Shown in pieces: positions 25,901 through 32,061 of a DNA stretch of 34,646 nucleotides. The notes under the pieces are model-generated. The model was not told the origin of the DNA. It saw only the letters and a program-made list of their open reading frames with translations, and searched no databases. The stretch comes from Bacteroidota bacterium (lineage in GTDB: Bacteria; Bacteroidota; Bacteroidia; Palsa-965): positions 1 to 34,646 of the forward strand of contig PLYR01000087.1 in assembly GCA_003153435.1 (NCBI GenBank). The letters run 5' to 3'. The translations under genes and the position numbers were made by a program. Within the stretch, counting starts at the first letter, position 1; each line of letters starts with the position of its first letter.

Positions 25901-28900
25901 GCAGTAGGAAGCGTAACCTATAGCTGGACAGGGCCCAACAGCTTCTCTTCAACCAGCCAGAACCCCGGCATCCTCAGTACGACCTCCGCTGATTCCGGAA
26001 GTTTTTCTTTAACAGTTACTGCAATTGGATGTACCAGTGCCCCTGGATTAACTAATGGGGTCATCAATTCATTCCCGCTTACTCCGTCCATTTCGAGTAA
26101 CAGCCCTGTTTGTGCAGGTTCAGGATTAAATCTTAACACACCAAGTCTGACAGGTGGCAGCTTTACCTGGAGCGGACCAAATAGCTTCAGCTCTGCACTC
26201 CAGAGCCCATCGGTCGCAATCATGACTTCTGCAGACTCCGGAATGTATTCAATGACGGTTACCCGAAACGGTTGTACAAGTCCTGCGGGTTCTGCTGATA
26301 TTGCAATTACTCCGTTGCCTGCATCACCAATGGTATCTTCTAATGGTCCGGTCTGTTCCGGCTCCACACTCATGCTCCATGCAGACACCATTATAGGCAC
26401 CACCTATTCCTGGACAGGACCCAACGGATTCACTTCCACCGCTCAAAATCCTGCAATTGCATCAGCAACAACCAGCGCAACCGGAATTTATACCGTGGTC
26501 GTTCAATCCGGCGGCTGTTCCAGTTCTCCTGATACGATCACGGCAATCGTCACCCCGCCTGCAGCAGGACCTACTGTATCTAGTAATAGCCCTGTCTGTG
26601 CTGGATCTCTCTTAAGTCTCTCTGCTACCGCAGGAACCGGAGCAACTTATAGCTGGACCGGACCGAATAGCTTTGCCGACACCGCACGGAATCCTTCTAT
26701 TACGGCTGCAACAGTAGCGGCAGCAGGTACTTACTCTGTAACCTATACGTTAGGGGGCTGCACCAGTGCCCCTAGCACATTGAATGTGATTGTAAATCCC
26801 GGTCCCGGCGCTCCACTTGCAGGAAGTAACAGTCCTCTCTGCGTAGGTTCCGGATTGAACCTCACCAGTAATTCCATTGCAGGCGCAACCTATGCCTGGA
26901 CTGGGCCGAACGGATTTAGCTCCTCCCTTCAAAATCCAGCTATTCCATCAGCCACTATCACGGAAGCTGGAACCTATTATGTTTCTGTAACCGTCAGTGG
27001 CTGTACAGGCAGTATAGACAGCACAAAGGTGACCGTAAGCACTACCCCTGCCATCCCTGTTATTTCGAGCAATAGTCCATTGTGTAATGGAACAACTTTA
27101 AATCTTATATCCAATGCAGTTGTAGGTGCAACCTATAGCTGGACAGGACCCAACGGATTTACTTCTTCTTCCCGGGATACTTCCATATCTCCTGTCACCC
27201 TTGCGGACACCGGTCAATACACCCTCATTCTGAATAACGGTTGTCCGAGCCTGCCAATCAGTTTAAATGTAAATGTGTATCCGGTCCCGGCTGCAACTGC
27301 TGGTAGTAATAGTCCGGTTTGTGTAGGCTCTATACTGAACCTCACCAGCAATACTTTTGCAGGTGCATCTTATAGCTGGACAGGACCAAACGGATTTACT
27401 GCTACAAGCCAAAACCCAACTATTGCAAACGCCACGACAGCAGCAAGCGGCACTTATTCTGTTACCCTCACCTCATCCTCAGGATGTATAGGATCACCGG
27501 GAACAATACTCGTGGCTGTCAATAATCCTCCAGCAACACCTGTCATATCGAGCAACAGCACACTCTGTAGTGGCGCGGCACTGAACCTTCGTTCTGATAC
27601 CATTGCCTGGGCAACCTATAGCTGGACCGGACCAAATGGATTTACTTCTGCAACCCAGGATCCAACGTTATCCAATGCAACCACATCTGAAACCGGCACC
27701 TATACGCTGAGTGTAAACAACGGCTGTGCCGGCACACCAGTTACGCTGAATGTACAAGTCAACCCTACTCCTTTGGCTCCTGTTGTTGGAAGTAATAGTC
27801 CGATTTGTGTGGGAGCTACACTGAACCTCACTAGCACTTCGCTTGCAGGCGCAACTTACAGCTGGACAGGACCGAACGGATTTAATGCCAGCATCCAAAA
27901 CCCGAATATTGCAGCAGCAACTGCAGCAGCAAGCGGCACTTATTCTGTAACGCTGACTTCATCTTCCGGATGTATAGGATCACCGGGAACAATACTCGTT
28001 GCTGTCAATAACCCTCCGGCAACACCCGTCGTATCGAGCAATAGCCCACTCTGTAGTGGCGCAGCTCTAAACCTCCATTCCGACACCATTGCCGGAGCAA
28101 CCTATAGCTGGACCGGACCAAACGGATTTAATTCTGCAACCCAGGATCCATCGATATTAAATGCAACCGTGTCTGAAACCGGCACCTATACACTTAGTGT
28201 AAACAACGGTTGTGCCGGCACACCGGTCACGCTGAATGTACAAGTCAACACTACTCCATTGGCTCCTGTTGTTGGAAGTAACAGTCCGCTTTGTGTAGGA
28301 TCTTCATTGAATCTTACTTCCAATACTGCAGGAGCATCTGCTTATATCTGGACTGGCCCCAATAGCTTCAACAGCAATCTCCATAACCCGGTGATCGTCA
28401 ATGTGAGCCTTGCCGATTCTGGAATTTATACAGTCAAAGCCAGTGCAGGGGTATGTACCAGCCCATCGGCCACCATCCATATTCAGATCAGTACCGGTGC
28501 ATTGGTTGAAGCCGGAAATAACCAGCAAGCTTGCTCCGGCAAAACATTTGTCCTTTCAGGAACGGTCAGTGGTGCTCCGAATGGAACGTGGAGCAGTTCA
28601 GGCAATGGAATATTCAGTCCTTCGGATACCGCTCGCAATGCTACGTATACCCCCGGCAGTACTGATTTGAGTAGTGGCAGTGCAACCCTAATCCTAAGCA
28701 CTCCAGCCAGCGGAACCTGTGCTGCGGTGAGTGATACCGTAATGCTAAGTATCAACCCGCTGCCGGTAGCAAACTTTGCACATACCCATGTATGCGGAAC
28801 AAACCCAATAGCATTCATGGATGCCTCCTCTATCTCCAGCGGAACATTCAGCATCTGGAATTGGAAATTCGGTGACTCTGTTACATTCACCGGTCAGAAC

Positions 28901-29296
28901 GCAAGCCACGCCTATACTTCGTCAGGAATCTATACTGTTACTCTTCAGGTAACCTCTGCATTCGGATGCAGCGGATCGGTGAGCGATACTATACAAATAG
29001 AAAATTGCGGAGAGAATGGAGTCTTCCCTCCGGTATTACCGGAAGCCTTTACTCCAAATGGTGACGGTCATAATGATATTCTGTATGTGCGTGGAGGGCC
29101 CTTCAAACAAATGGACTTTACCGTTTATAATAACTGGGGTAATGTAATCTTCCATACCAACACGCAGAGTCAGGGATGGGATGGCAGTTACGGTGGTCAG
29201 CCTCAGCCCGGAGGATCTTATGTGTGGATTCTTGTTGGAGAGACTATCGATAATCAGGCTGTGAAGAAAAAAGGAGATGTAACACTCATTCGTTAA
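16904..29296 (+). CDS. giant T9SS-exported adhesin: 38 Ig-like repeats, PKD and CHU_C C-terminus
   Basis: A 4130-aa surface protein. The start was set at the ATG at 16904 because it begins a signal peptide (MKQHYKVHILKCYILLILFG, ending LGLAQ); an upstream TTG at 16871 is in frame but unlikely. Residues about 30-345 are beta-rich; the 180-330 part resembles the N-terminal domain associated with BNR-repeat proteins (ITRANLFFGGNN; GSYYFYLTYDVPVTANIGD). Residues about 355-720 look like a glutamine-amidotransferase-like fold (FVYEGGNFFAQCAGVNTYE with Cys568; LGGHDYANG with His678). From about 794 to 3866 come 38 Ig-like modules of about 81 residues. Then follow a beta module, a PKD domain (NWKFGDSVTFTGQNASHAY) and the CHU_C domain (FTPNGDGHNDILYV; VYNNWGNVIF; GWDGSYGGQPQPGGSYVW). 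CHU_C is the T9SS type B signal. PorP/SprF follows 11 nt downstream. Confidence 0.93.
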   Translation: MKQHYKVHILKCYILLILFGGINSLGLAQRYSIAPFPNQLFCSSSYPTAYNTVNFALNETNVTGFNRNQNNVTMILTLPAGFQFNPAAGTISFTAARGITSIVLTSVTTTAITITVTTNNNNTLLDTIYFKNFQIRASAAGAGSLTRTGGTMQVGNATTNPTAAESFGYLSSSPAMILDSSVVSQYTIAPINRQCSQSEQVILRIKVCVKDTCPATITQFNFSTNGDAGASANPLTNITRANLFFGGNNSIPLIDATTPLFGTVASPNGAFTISGSQQLLLGTGSYYFYLTYDVPVTANIGDQLDASLNSFVFNGSTITTALNPNPTGTRTIISTVCNTPDMPGPPANLVTVPGGSYVIPMDNTNQSLVAPFNVKAYGLVHELLMNDVPVKWVILSGKAKDAADFTANASRVFPTVIASAPVTFKASAFIIDTTWLNTSFYSGGLTALQVIAAFNARGSEYAKVAIYKLTSNTPVNVRYTLDQRPKIACFNNGTYEGIATKMLDSAGITNYVTISAGVFPGLSQCFTFCCEEHWDVATNPPTAPATVGSITQKVWDFVYEGGNFFAQCAGVNTYENLMNSPQHFHSTNGVIVSNSNTVATNAYYSSDMAFMQFEGNVVANNTGTGKNWVLNRPGASKWVNSFYHGLSDNVHMDTIVAAAGHFLPADSVGGNVFYLGGHDYANGAAEWGNITYVNAIRMFLNATLVPATRPTAFTLAAGAARTICNGTNTTLGGSPTGPTGTTYNWSPSASLNNANSANPVATPTVTTTYTVVAQNGGCPGGPSYVTVTVTPLPAAPTASSNSPVCVGSALNLAASTIATATYSWTGPNTFTSAVQNPTIASATVAAAGTYSVKATVNGCTGPAGTTAVVVNATPGATTASNGGPICAGNTLTLATPTVAGATYSWTGPNAFTSALQNPSISAATTAATGTYSVTVTVGGCTSVAATTAATVTAVPAAPAPTSNSPICAGSTLTLATATVATATYSWTGPNGFTSTLQNPSITAATTAATGTYSVIVTVNGCASAAGTVAATVSPITATPVPTSNSPICAGSTLTLATATVATATYSWTGPNGFTSTLQNPSIAGATIAATGTYSVTVTVGGCASAAGTIACTVTTIPATPAPGSNTPVCTGNSINLTTATVATATYSWTGPNGFTSTVQNPSIAGATAAAAGTYSVTVTVNGCSGSAGTTAVVINPTPATPAPSSNSPICAGSTLTLATATVATATYSWTGPNGFTSTLQNPSIAGATVAATGTYSVIVTVGGCASAAGTIACNVNSIPATPAPGSNSPVCIGNSINLTTATVATATYSWTGPNGFASTLQNPTIAGATASAAGTYSVTITVNGCSGSSGTTAVVINPTPATPAPSSNSPVCIGATISLSTSAVATATYSWTGPNGFTSTLQNPSIASAVAASGGTYSLTITVNGCPGAAGTTAVIVSPVPSTPVASNNSPICVGDALNLTSNLIAGATYSWTGPNGFTSTLQNPSIAVSTALATGTYSVSVNIAGCQGSAGTTYAAVNSPPAAPVAGSNSPVCTGNTINLTASTIAGATYTWTGPNGFTSTLQNPSIAGATAAAAGTYTVNAIVNGCTGAAGTTSVIVNPTPATPTPTSNSPICVGVTLTFATATVATATYSWTGPNGFTSTLQNPSIAGATTSATGSYQVMVTVGSCTSAPGIVSATINSAPATPVAGSNTPVCASFSINLIASTIAGATYSWTGPNGFSSTLQNPTVAAATAAAAGTYTVTTNNGCASTPATTSVTILPTPATPAASNDGPVCDGSNIDFSTPAVGGATYSWTGPNGFTSTTQNPTITAATPAATGTYSVTITSGGCTSLAGTTAAVINAIPSAPVVSSNSPVCIAATISLSANTIAGASYSWTGPNGFTSTLQNPTIASAVAADSGTYSVTITVNNCTGPAGTTAVVVSPVPPTPVASSNSPVCSGNTINLQANTIASATYSWTGPNGFTSSLQNPTITNAAALNAGTYSVSVNIAGCQGAAGTTAVIINPTPATPVAGSNSPICAGSTLTLTTTPVATATYSWTGPNGFTDVVQNTSIAAATVAASGIYSVVVNVNGCPSAPGTISATVNPIPTTPSPTSNTPVCTGNAINLQVGALAGATYSWTGPNGFTSTLQNPSIASATTLATGTYSVMVSVSGCGGAAASTAVVVNPTPATPTANNDGPVCAGSNIDFTTPVVATATYAWSGPNGFSSTTQNPTIVSASAAATGTYSIVVTVNGCPSAAGTTAATINAIPATPAPFSNSPVCFGSTLNESTSAIAGASYSWTGPNGFTSTLQSPSIAAVGAAAGGTYSVTITVNGCSSQTGTDSVIINPLPLAPLAGSNSPVCSGSTVNLTASNIAGATYSWSGPNGFTSLVQNAAVNNVPMAGAGTYTVVAIAGGCAGPGGTTSVVVKATPVAPAAANNGPICAGTTLSLTSALVPTATYSWTGPNGFISSAQDTSIANATATASGTYAVAVTINGCTSAPGTTAATVYPIPAPPVAGSNSPLCVGSTIQLSANAIIGASYTWTGPNTFSASVQNPSITGGAPINNGMYYVNVTVNGCTGGTDSVSVTVNTGPAAPVVTTNSPICSGTNLNLVADTIPGAIYSWTGPNGFTSSLQSPVITNAPVAAAGTYSLIANNGCSSLPATASVTINPSPAQPVAGSNSPLCIGNTLNLTSTTPGGVTYSWTGPTGFTSISQDTSITSATVAATGTYTIVLTSGGCNSLPGKVAVTVNSTPATPVPSSNNPACTGNTLNLICDTIPGALYSWTGPNGFTASSQDSSIANVSLSAAGTYTVTANNGCASVPATTTVLVNPTPAAPAAMDNSPLCTGSSLNLFSSLIPSATYQWTGPNGFISYAQDTSIAAATVSANGTYTVTATLNGCTSNYGTVAAVVNLIPAIPTVTSNTPVCSGNTLTLFADTVAGATYSWTGPNGFTSNQQNPVLTNVATAATGTYSVTITTNACTGSAGTTSVTINPTPATPAPGNNGPVCVGSPINFSTPAVGSVTYSWTGPNSFSSTSQNPGILSTTSADSGSFSLTVTAIGCTSAPGLTNGVINSFPLTPSISSNSPVCAGSGLNLNTPSLTGGSFTWSGPNSFSSALQSPSVAIMTSADSGMYSMTVTRNGCTSPAGSADIAITPLPASPMVSSNGPVCSGSTLMLHADTIIGTTYSWTGPNGFTSTAQNPAIASATTSATGIYTVVVQSGGCSSSPDTITAIVTPPAAGPTVSSNSPVCAGSLLSLSATAGTGATYSWTGPNSFADTARNPSITAATVAAAGTYSVTYTLGGCTSAPSTLNVIVNPGPGAPLAGSNSPLCVGSGLNLTSNSIAGATYAWTGPNGFSSSLQNPAIPSATITEAGTYYVSVTVSGCTGSIDSTKVTVSTTPAIPVISSNSPLCNGTTLNLISNAVVGATYSWTGPNGFTSSSRDTSISPVTLADTGQYTLILNNGCPSLPISLNVNVYPVPAATAGSNSPVCVGSILNLTSNTFAGASYSWTGPNGFTATSQNPTIANATTAASGTYSVTLTSSSGCIGSPGTILVAVNNPPATPVISSNSTLCSGAALNLRSDTIAWATYSWTGPNGFTSATQDPTLSNATTSETGTYTLSVNNGCAGTPVTLNVQVNPTPLAPVVGSNSPICVGATLNLTSTSLAGATYSWTGPNGFNASIQNPNIAAATAAASGTYSVTLTSSSGCIGSPGTILVAVNNPPATPVVSSNSPLCSGAALNLHSDTIAGATYSWTGPNGFNSATQDPSILNATVSETGTYTLSVNNGCAGTPVTLNVQVNTTPLAPVVGSNSPLCVGSSLNLTSNTAGASAYIWTGPNSFNSNLHNPVIVNVSLADSGIYTVKASAGVCTSPSATIHIQISTGALVEAGNNQQACSGKTFVLSGTVSGAPNGTWSSSGNGIFSPSDTARNATYTPGSTDLSSGSATLILSTPASGTCAAVSDTVMLSINPLPVANFAHTHVCGTNPIAFMDASSISSGTFSIWNWKFGDSVTFTGQNASHAYTSSGIYTVTLQVTSAFGCSGSVSDTIQIENCGENGVFPPVLPEAFTPNGDGHNDILYVRGGPFKQMDFTVYNNWGNVIFHTNTQSQGWDGSYGGQPQPGGSYVWILVGETIDNQAVKKKGDVTLIR
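20012..20983 (+). repeat. duplicated two-module block (units 4-5 and 6-7)
   Basis: 20012-20497 and 20498-20983 are each exactly 486 bp and encode two modules. Units 4 and 6 share 'SNSPICAGSTLTLATATVATA', and units 5 and 7 share 'GNSINLTTATVATATYSW', so the pair was duplicated as a block in frame. Confidence 0.7.
27290..28258 (+). repeat. duplicated two-module block (units 34-35 and 36-37)
   Basis: 27290-27772 and 27773-28258 repeat the same pair of modules. Units 34 and 36 share SSSGCIGSPGTILVAVNNPP, and units 35 and 37 share CSGAALNL and YTLSVNNGCAGTPVTLNVQV. About 30 bases around GGATGTATAGGATCACCGGG are identical, indicating the most recent duplication in the gene. Confidence 0.75.
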
Positions 29297-29307
29297 CACC
29301 TATCTCT

Positions 29308-30327
29308 ATGAGAAAAAGATTAATGGTCGGAATTACATTGGCGTTTCTGGCATTGCTGGCATTAATCTCCGCAAGCCTGAACGCACAGGATTTTCATATG
29401 AGTCAATATGATGCCACCACACTCTATATGAACCCTGCACTTACCGGTATGTACACGGGTGAAAAAGGAGATTTCAGGATTACAGACGATTACCGTCAAC
29501 AGTGGAAAGCTCTTGGGATTAAACCATTCAGCACCATTTACATTTCTTATGATATGCCGGTCACCGTCAAGAAAAAGAAAATAGGCCTAGGAGCTTATCT
29601 CGTGAATGAAAGAGCTGGACAGGGAAATTTCAATACCCTGGAATTTATGGCTTCTGCTGCCTATAACATCATCGAAGGCTCTGAGAAGCATTATCTGACA
29701 ACCGGCCTGCAGCTGGGATTCTTTAACAAAAGCTTCAGTCCTTCCTCATTTACGTATGATGCTCAGTACTCTGGGAGCACCGGAAATTTCGATACCAATC
29801 TTCCTACCGATGAAAGCAATTCAAACACCAATCTCTTGCGCCTGGATGCGAACGTTGGAATTTATTATAAATATATCGCCAAAGAATCAAAGGCTAATCC
29901 TTACGTAGGTTTTTCAATTGATCACCTGAATATCCCCAAAGAAACCTTCGCAGGAACCACCACCCGGCTTCCCATGCGCTTTAACTATAATGCTGGGTGT
30001 GATATCAAGGTGAGTGAAACGTTTACAGTAGTCCCTAAAATCCTGTACATGCAACAAAGTACGGCTACAGAATTATTTTTCGGGGCTGAAATGCGATATA
30101 AGCTGAGCGGAGAATACACGGCCCTTTTAAATTTGAATTACCGGAACCAGGATGCTTTCGTCTTCGATATCGGCCTTAAAAAAGGAGGGCATGTGCTGAG
30201 GCTGGGATATGACCTGAATACCTCCGGTCTTTCTAATTATACCGGAGGCAGAGGAGCCTTTGAAATATCTCTGATTATCACCGGAATTAAGGGACAAAGC
30301 CTGTTTAGCAATAAGGCGAGGATTTGA
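29308..30327 (+). CDS. PorP/SprF family T9SS-associated outer-membrane protein
   Basis: A 339-aa beta-barrel-type protein. The signal peptide is residues 1-26 (ending LNAQ). The start of the mature part, DFHMSQYDATTLYMNPALTG (27-46), is the family hallmark, followed by 'YRQQWKALGIKPFSTIYISYDMPV' type sequence and a C-terminal FEISLIITGIKG strand. By family knowledge PorP/SprF proteins work with the type IX system and are paired with individual large CHU_C or SprB-like proteins to place them on the surface. The gene starts 11 nt after the giant adhesin, so it is almost certainly its dedicated partner. Confidence 0.92.
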   Translation: MRKRLMVGITLAFLALLALISASLNAQDFHMSQYDATTLYMNPALTGMYTGEKGDFRITDDYRQQWKALGIKPFSTIYISYDMPVTVKKKKIGLGAYLVNERAGQGNFNTLEFMASAAYNIIEGSEKHYLTTGLQLGFFNKSFSPSSFTYDAQYSGSTGNFDTNLPTDESNSNTNLLRLDANVGIYYKYIAKESKANPYVGFSIDHLNIPKETFAGTTTRLPMRFNYNAGCDIKVSETFTVVPKILYMQQSTATELFFGAEMRYKLSGEYTALLNLNYRNQDAFVFDIGLKKGGHVLRLGYDLNTSGLSNYTGGRGAFEISLIITGIKGQSLFSNKARI

Positions 30328-30332
30328 ATTAA

Positions 30333-30433
30333 AAATATTTTGGGATTTAGAATTTTTGGATTTCAGGATTTTAAAAAACTCCGGCTTTTAATCTTAAATC
30401 CGAAAATCCTATAATCCTAAATCCAAAAATATC
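30333..30433. terminator. large imperfect hairpin between convergent genes
   Basis: AATATTTTGGGATTTAG (from 30334) can pair with CTAAATCCAAAAATAT (to about 30432), and inner AGGATTTT can pair with AAAATCCT. The motif GGATTT recurs on the left arm and AAATCC on the right. It lies between porP/sprF (plus) and the T9SS gene (minus), so a bidirectional terminator is likely. The short tandem GGATTT motifs suggest it is also a dispersed repeat. Confidence 0.55.
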
Positions 30434-30461
30434 TTCAATCTCTTTGACCAGAAATGTTGGT

Positions 30462-31490
30462 TTAAAGTACAATCAACTTGCTCACCGATTTGCTTGCCCC
30501 TGACGTAATTTCTACGAAGTATAAACCCGAAGTCAACCCTTGAGTCTGAATAGATTCAGAATAAGAACCGGAAGCAAGAAGGCCCTTGTTTAAATTCAAG
30601 ACAGTCTGTCCTTGCACATTAATGATTGTGATCTTGGTCTGCCCTTCCTCTTTCAAAACAAACTGCAGATTGGTAAAATTCTCACTCGATGGATTTGGGT
30701 AGAGGTATGCATGCAGATCAATTCCGGCTGTTTCATTGATCCCCGTAGAAGGTGTATAACCCATGTAAACAGATTTGCCTTTGTTTATAGATCCTGGGTT
30801 ATTGGATGGCCAGGTGATGTAGGATTGGATATAGAACACTGGTTTATGCTGGGAAGCTACATACCAGTTGTAAGAGGTCCATACATAATGCAGACCCACA
30901 AATCCAATCAGGGAATCATCATAATTTTCAATCACTTTTACACGAAGTGCATTGGTGTAGACCATCCCATCAGGAGTCTTAAGTGTTCCATACGCATCAG
31001 CCATTCCGTTATTGACTCCGAAAGCAGAATCCGGAAGTCCTCCTCCGTTTGAATGCCCTTGAAAAATATCGTTAAAAGCTCCGTTATAAGTAAGTGGGAA
31101 AGCAACCACTTCGAATGGTTTACTCATCACGGTATTCGAAGTAGCAGACGACTGTCCTCCCAATTCATAATAACCCGTAGCATCCACTTTGTAATAGGTA
31201 TAGCTTGCTCCACTTTGGGAGGCAAGGGTAGCGGCAGGATAATTTCCAACGTAGGGGGTTCCGGCTGCAGCAATATAGGTGGTTATAGTCTTGATGGTAT
31301 CAATAGTCTTTGTAGAAAAATCCCAGGTCACATTTGTTCCTGAAGCTCCTGGAGCACAGGAGGTATCAATCATTTTATAAGCAAACACATCCCCTATTAC
31401 AGGTGCATTGGTAGAAGAGGTAAGAGTGATCTGCGCTTGTGTGACAAAAGCAGTGATCAATAACAGAAAGGAGAAGTAGTATCTTTTCAT
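30462..31490 (-). CDS. secreted protein with T9SS type A sorting domain, function unknown
   Basis: A 342-aa protein with a signal peptide (MKRYYFSFLLLITAFVTQAQ, residues 1-20). The body is beta-rich with no recognised catalytic motif; it contains CAPGASGTNVTWDFSTKTID, common in Bacteroidota secreted proteins of unknown role. The C-terminal about 85 residues form a T9SS type A domain: LYPNPSSENFTNLQF, IINVQGQTVLNL, LTSGLYFVEI, ending SKLIVL. It has its own promoter and is not linked to the protease-inhibitor pair upstream. Confidence 0.8.
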   Translation of the reverse strand: MKRYYFSFLLLITAFVTQAQITLTSSTNAPVIGDVFAYKMIDTSCAPGASGTNVTWDFSTKTIDTIKTITTYIAAAGTPYVGNYPAATLASQSGASYTYYKVDATGYYELGGQSSATSNTVMSKPFEVVAFPLTYNGAFNDIFQGHSNGGGLPDSAFGVNNGMADAYGTLKTPDGMVYTNALRVKVIENYDDSLIGFVGLHYVWTSYNWYVASQHKPVFYIQSYITWPSNNPGSINKGKSVYMGYTPSTGINETAGIDLHAYLYPNPSSENFTNLQFVLKEEGQTKITIINVQGQTVLNLNKGLLASGSYSESIQTQGLTSGLYFVEITSGASKSVSKLIVL

Positions 31491-31529
31491 CGGTTGTCGT
31501 TTAGGTGTTTTAAGTTTGAATTACCTAAA

Positions 31530-31559
31530 CAAAGATACAGCCGCAGAGAATGTTGACAA
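31530..31559 (-). promoter_or_regulatory. Bacteroidota-type promoter for the 30462-31490 gene
   Basis: On the minus strand TTG (31559-31557), 19 nt, then TATCTTTG (31537-31530) fit TTG-N19-TAnnTTTG exactly. The transcript would start near 31523, with a leader of about 33 nt. The remaining 31560-31688 shows no gene. Confidence 0.75.
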
Positions 31560-31688
31560 CCTCATTATTAAAACAGGATTGGAGGTCGAAGCTCACAATT
31601 GCAGATAACTTCTGCGTTTACCAGGATCGTTTACTTGATTAAAACAAAGGGTTGGAAAAGGTGATTAAGGATCTAAATCAGTAAGATC

Positions 31689-31988
31689 CTAACCCACCGT
31701 AATCTGAAATTCTTTTGAATCTAAGGGAGGCTTATCTTTTTCCCAGCTTCTGGTCTGCAAAAAAGTTACAGAGCATGTTCCGGATGAAACCCCTGTAATA
31801 GTGAAACGTTCGATCCCGCTTCCTCCAGCAAGCTTCATATCCCCGGGAATATATTCATTAGCGATCTGAAGTATGCTTATAAATTCCGGTTTATAGTGCC
31901 ACCCATACCCCGATGTTCTTTTACCCGGTAAATCAATCCGTACCGATTCATTCATCTTCAAGGCAATTTTTTCTATCTGCTTTTCCAT
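31689..31988 (-). CDS. chagasin-type cysteine protease inhibitor (I42 family)
   Basis: A 99-aa protein matching the chagasin fold, which blocks papain-type proteases by inserting three loops into the active site. Loop motifs are visible: KRTSGYGW (residues 23-30, matching NPTTGYxW), GGSGIERF (55-62) and RSWEK (80-84). There is no signal peptide, unlike many periplasmic relatives. It is preceded by AGGTGA at 31997-31992, three nt from the ATG, a Shine-Dalgarno-like site that is unusual in this phylum. The papain-family protease gene ends 73 nt upstream on the same strand, so the inhibitor is probably co-expressed with its target. Confidence 0.85.
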   Translation of the reverse strand: MEKQIEKIALKMNESVRIDLPGKRTSGYGWHYKPEFISILQIANEYIPGDMKLAGGSGIERFTITGVSSGTCSVTFLQTRSWEKDKPPLDSKEFQITVG

Positions 31989-32007
31989 AGTTCACCTAAT
32001 TAAATAA

Positions 32008-32039
32008 GATTAACCTGGCCCATAAAGGCCAGGTTAATC
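32008..32039 (-). terminator. 13-bp perfect hairpin between protease and inhibitor genes
   Basis: GATTAACCTGGCC (32008-32020) pairs fully with GGCCAGGTTAATC (32027-32039) around 6 nt. On the minus strand it is followed by TTATTTAATT, so it resembles an intrinsic terminator or an mRNA-stabilising hairpin. It starts 22 nt after the protease stop and ends 19 nt before the inhibitor start. No complete promoter fits in that remaining space. Confidence 0.75.
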
Positions 32040-32061
32040 CATTCTATTCTGAAACGAACAA

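Larger units (their letters stand above)
19283..28498 (+). repeat. 38 tandem Ig-like coding repeats, about 243 bp each
   Basis: Each unit encodes about 81 residues (79-82) with the pattern xPxxSNSPVCxGxxLxL, then GATYSWTGPNGFTSTLQNP, then AxxGTYSVTVTVNGC and AGTTxVxVNPTP. The two Cys per unit (SPVC and NGC) are nearly always present and probably form a disulfide, as expected for a Bacteroidota Ig_7/CHU_C-associated module. Middle units are the most alike; the last unit (28259-28498) is the most diverged. Most neighbouring copies differ at many synonymous sites. Confidence 0.92.

Noticed and set aside
19450-27898. Many long minus-strand open frames inside the giant adhesin gene
   Set aside because: They arise from the repeated GC-rich codons of the Ig modules, recur with the same period and show no start, composition or context of genes.
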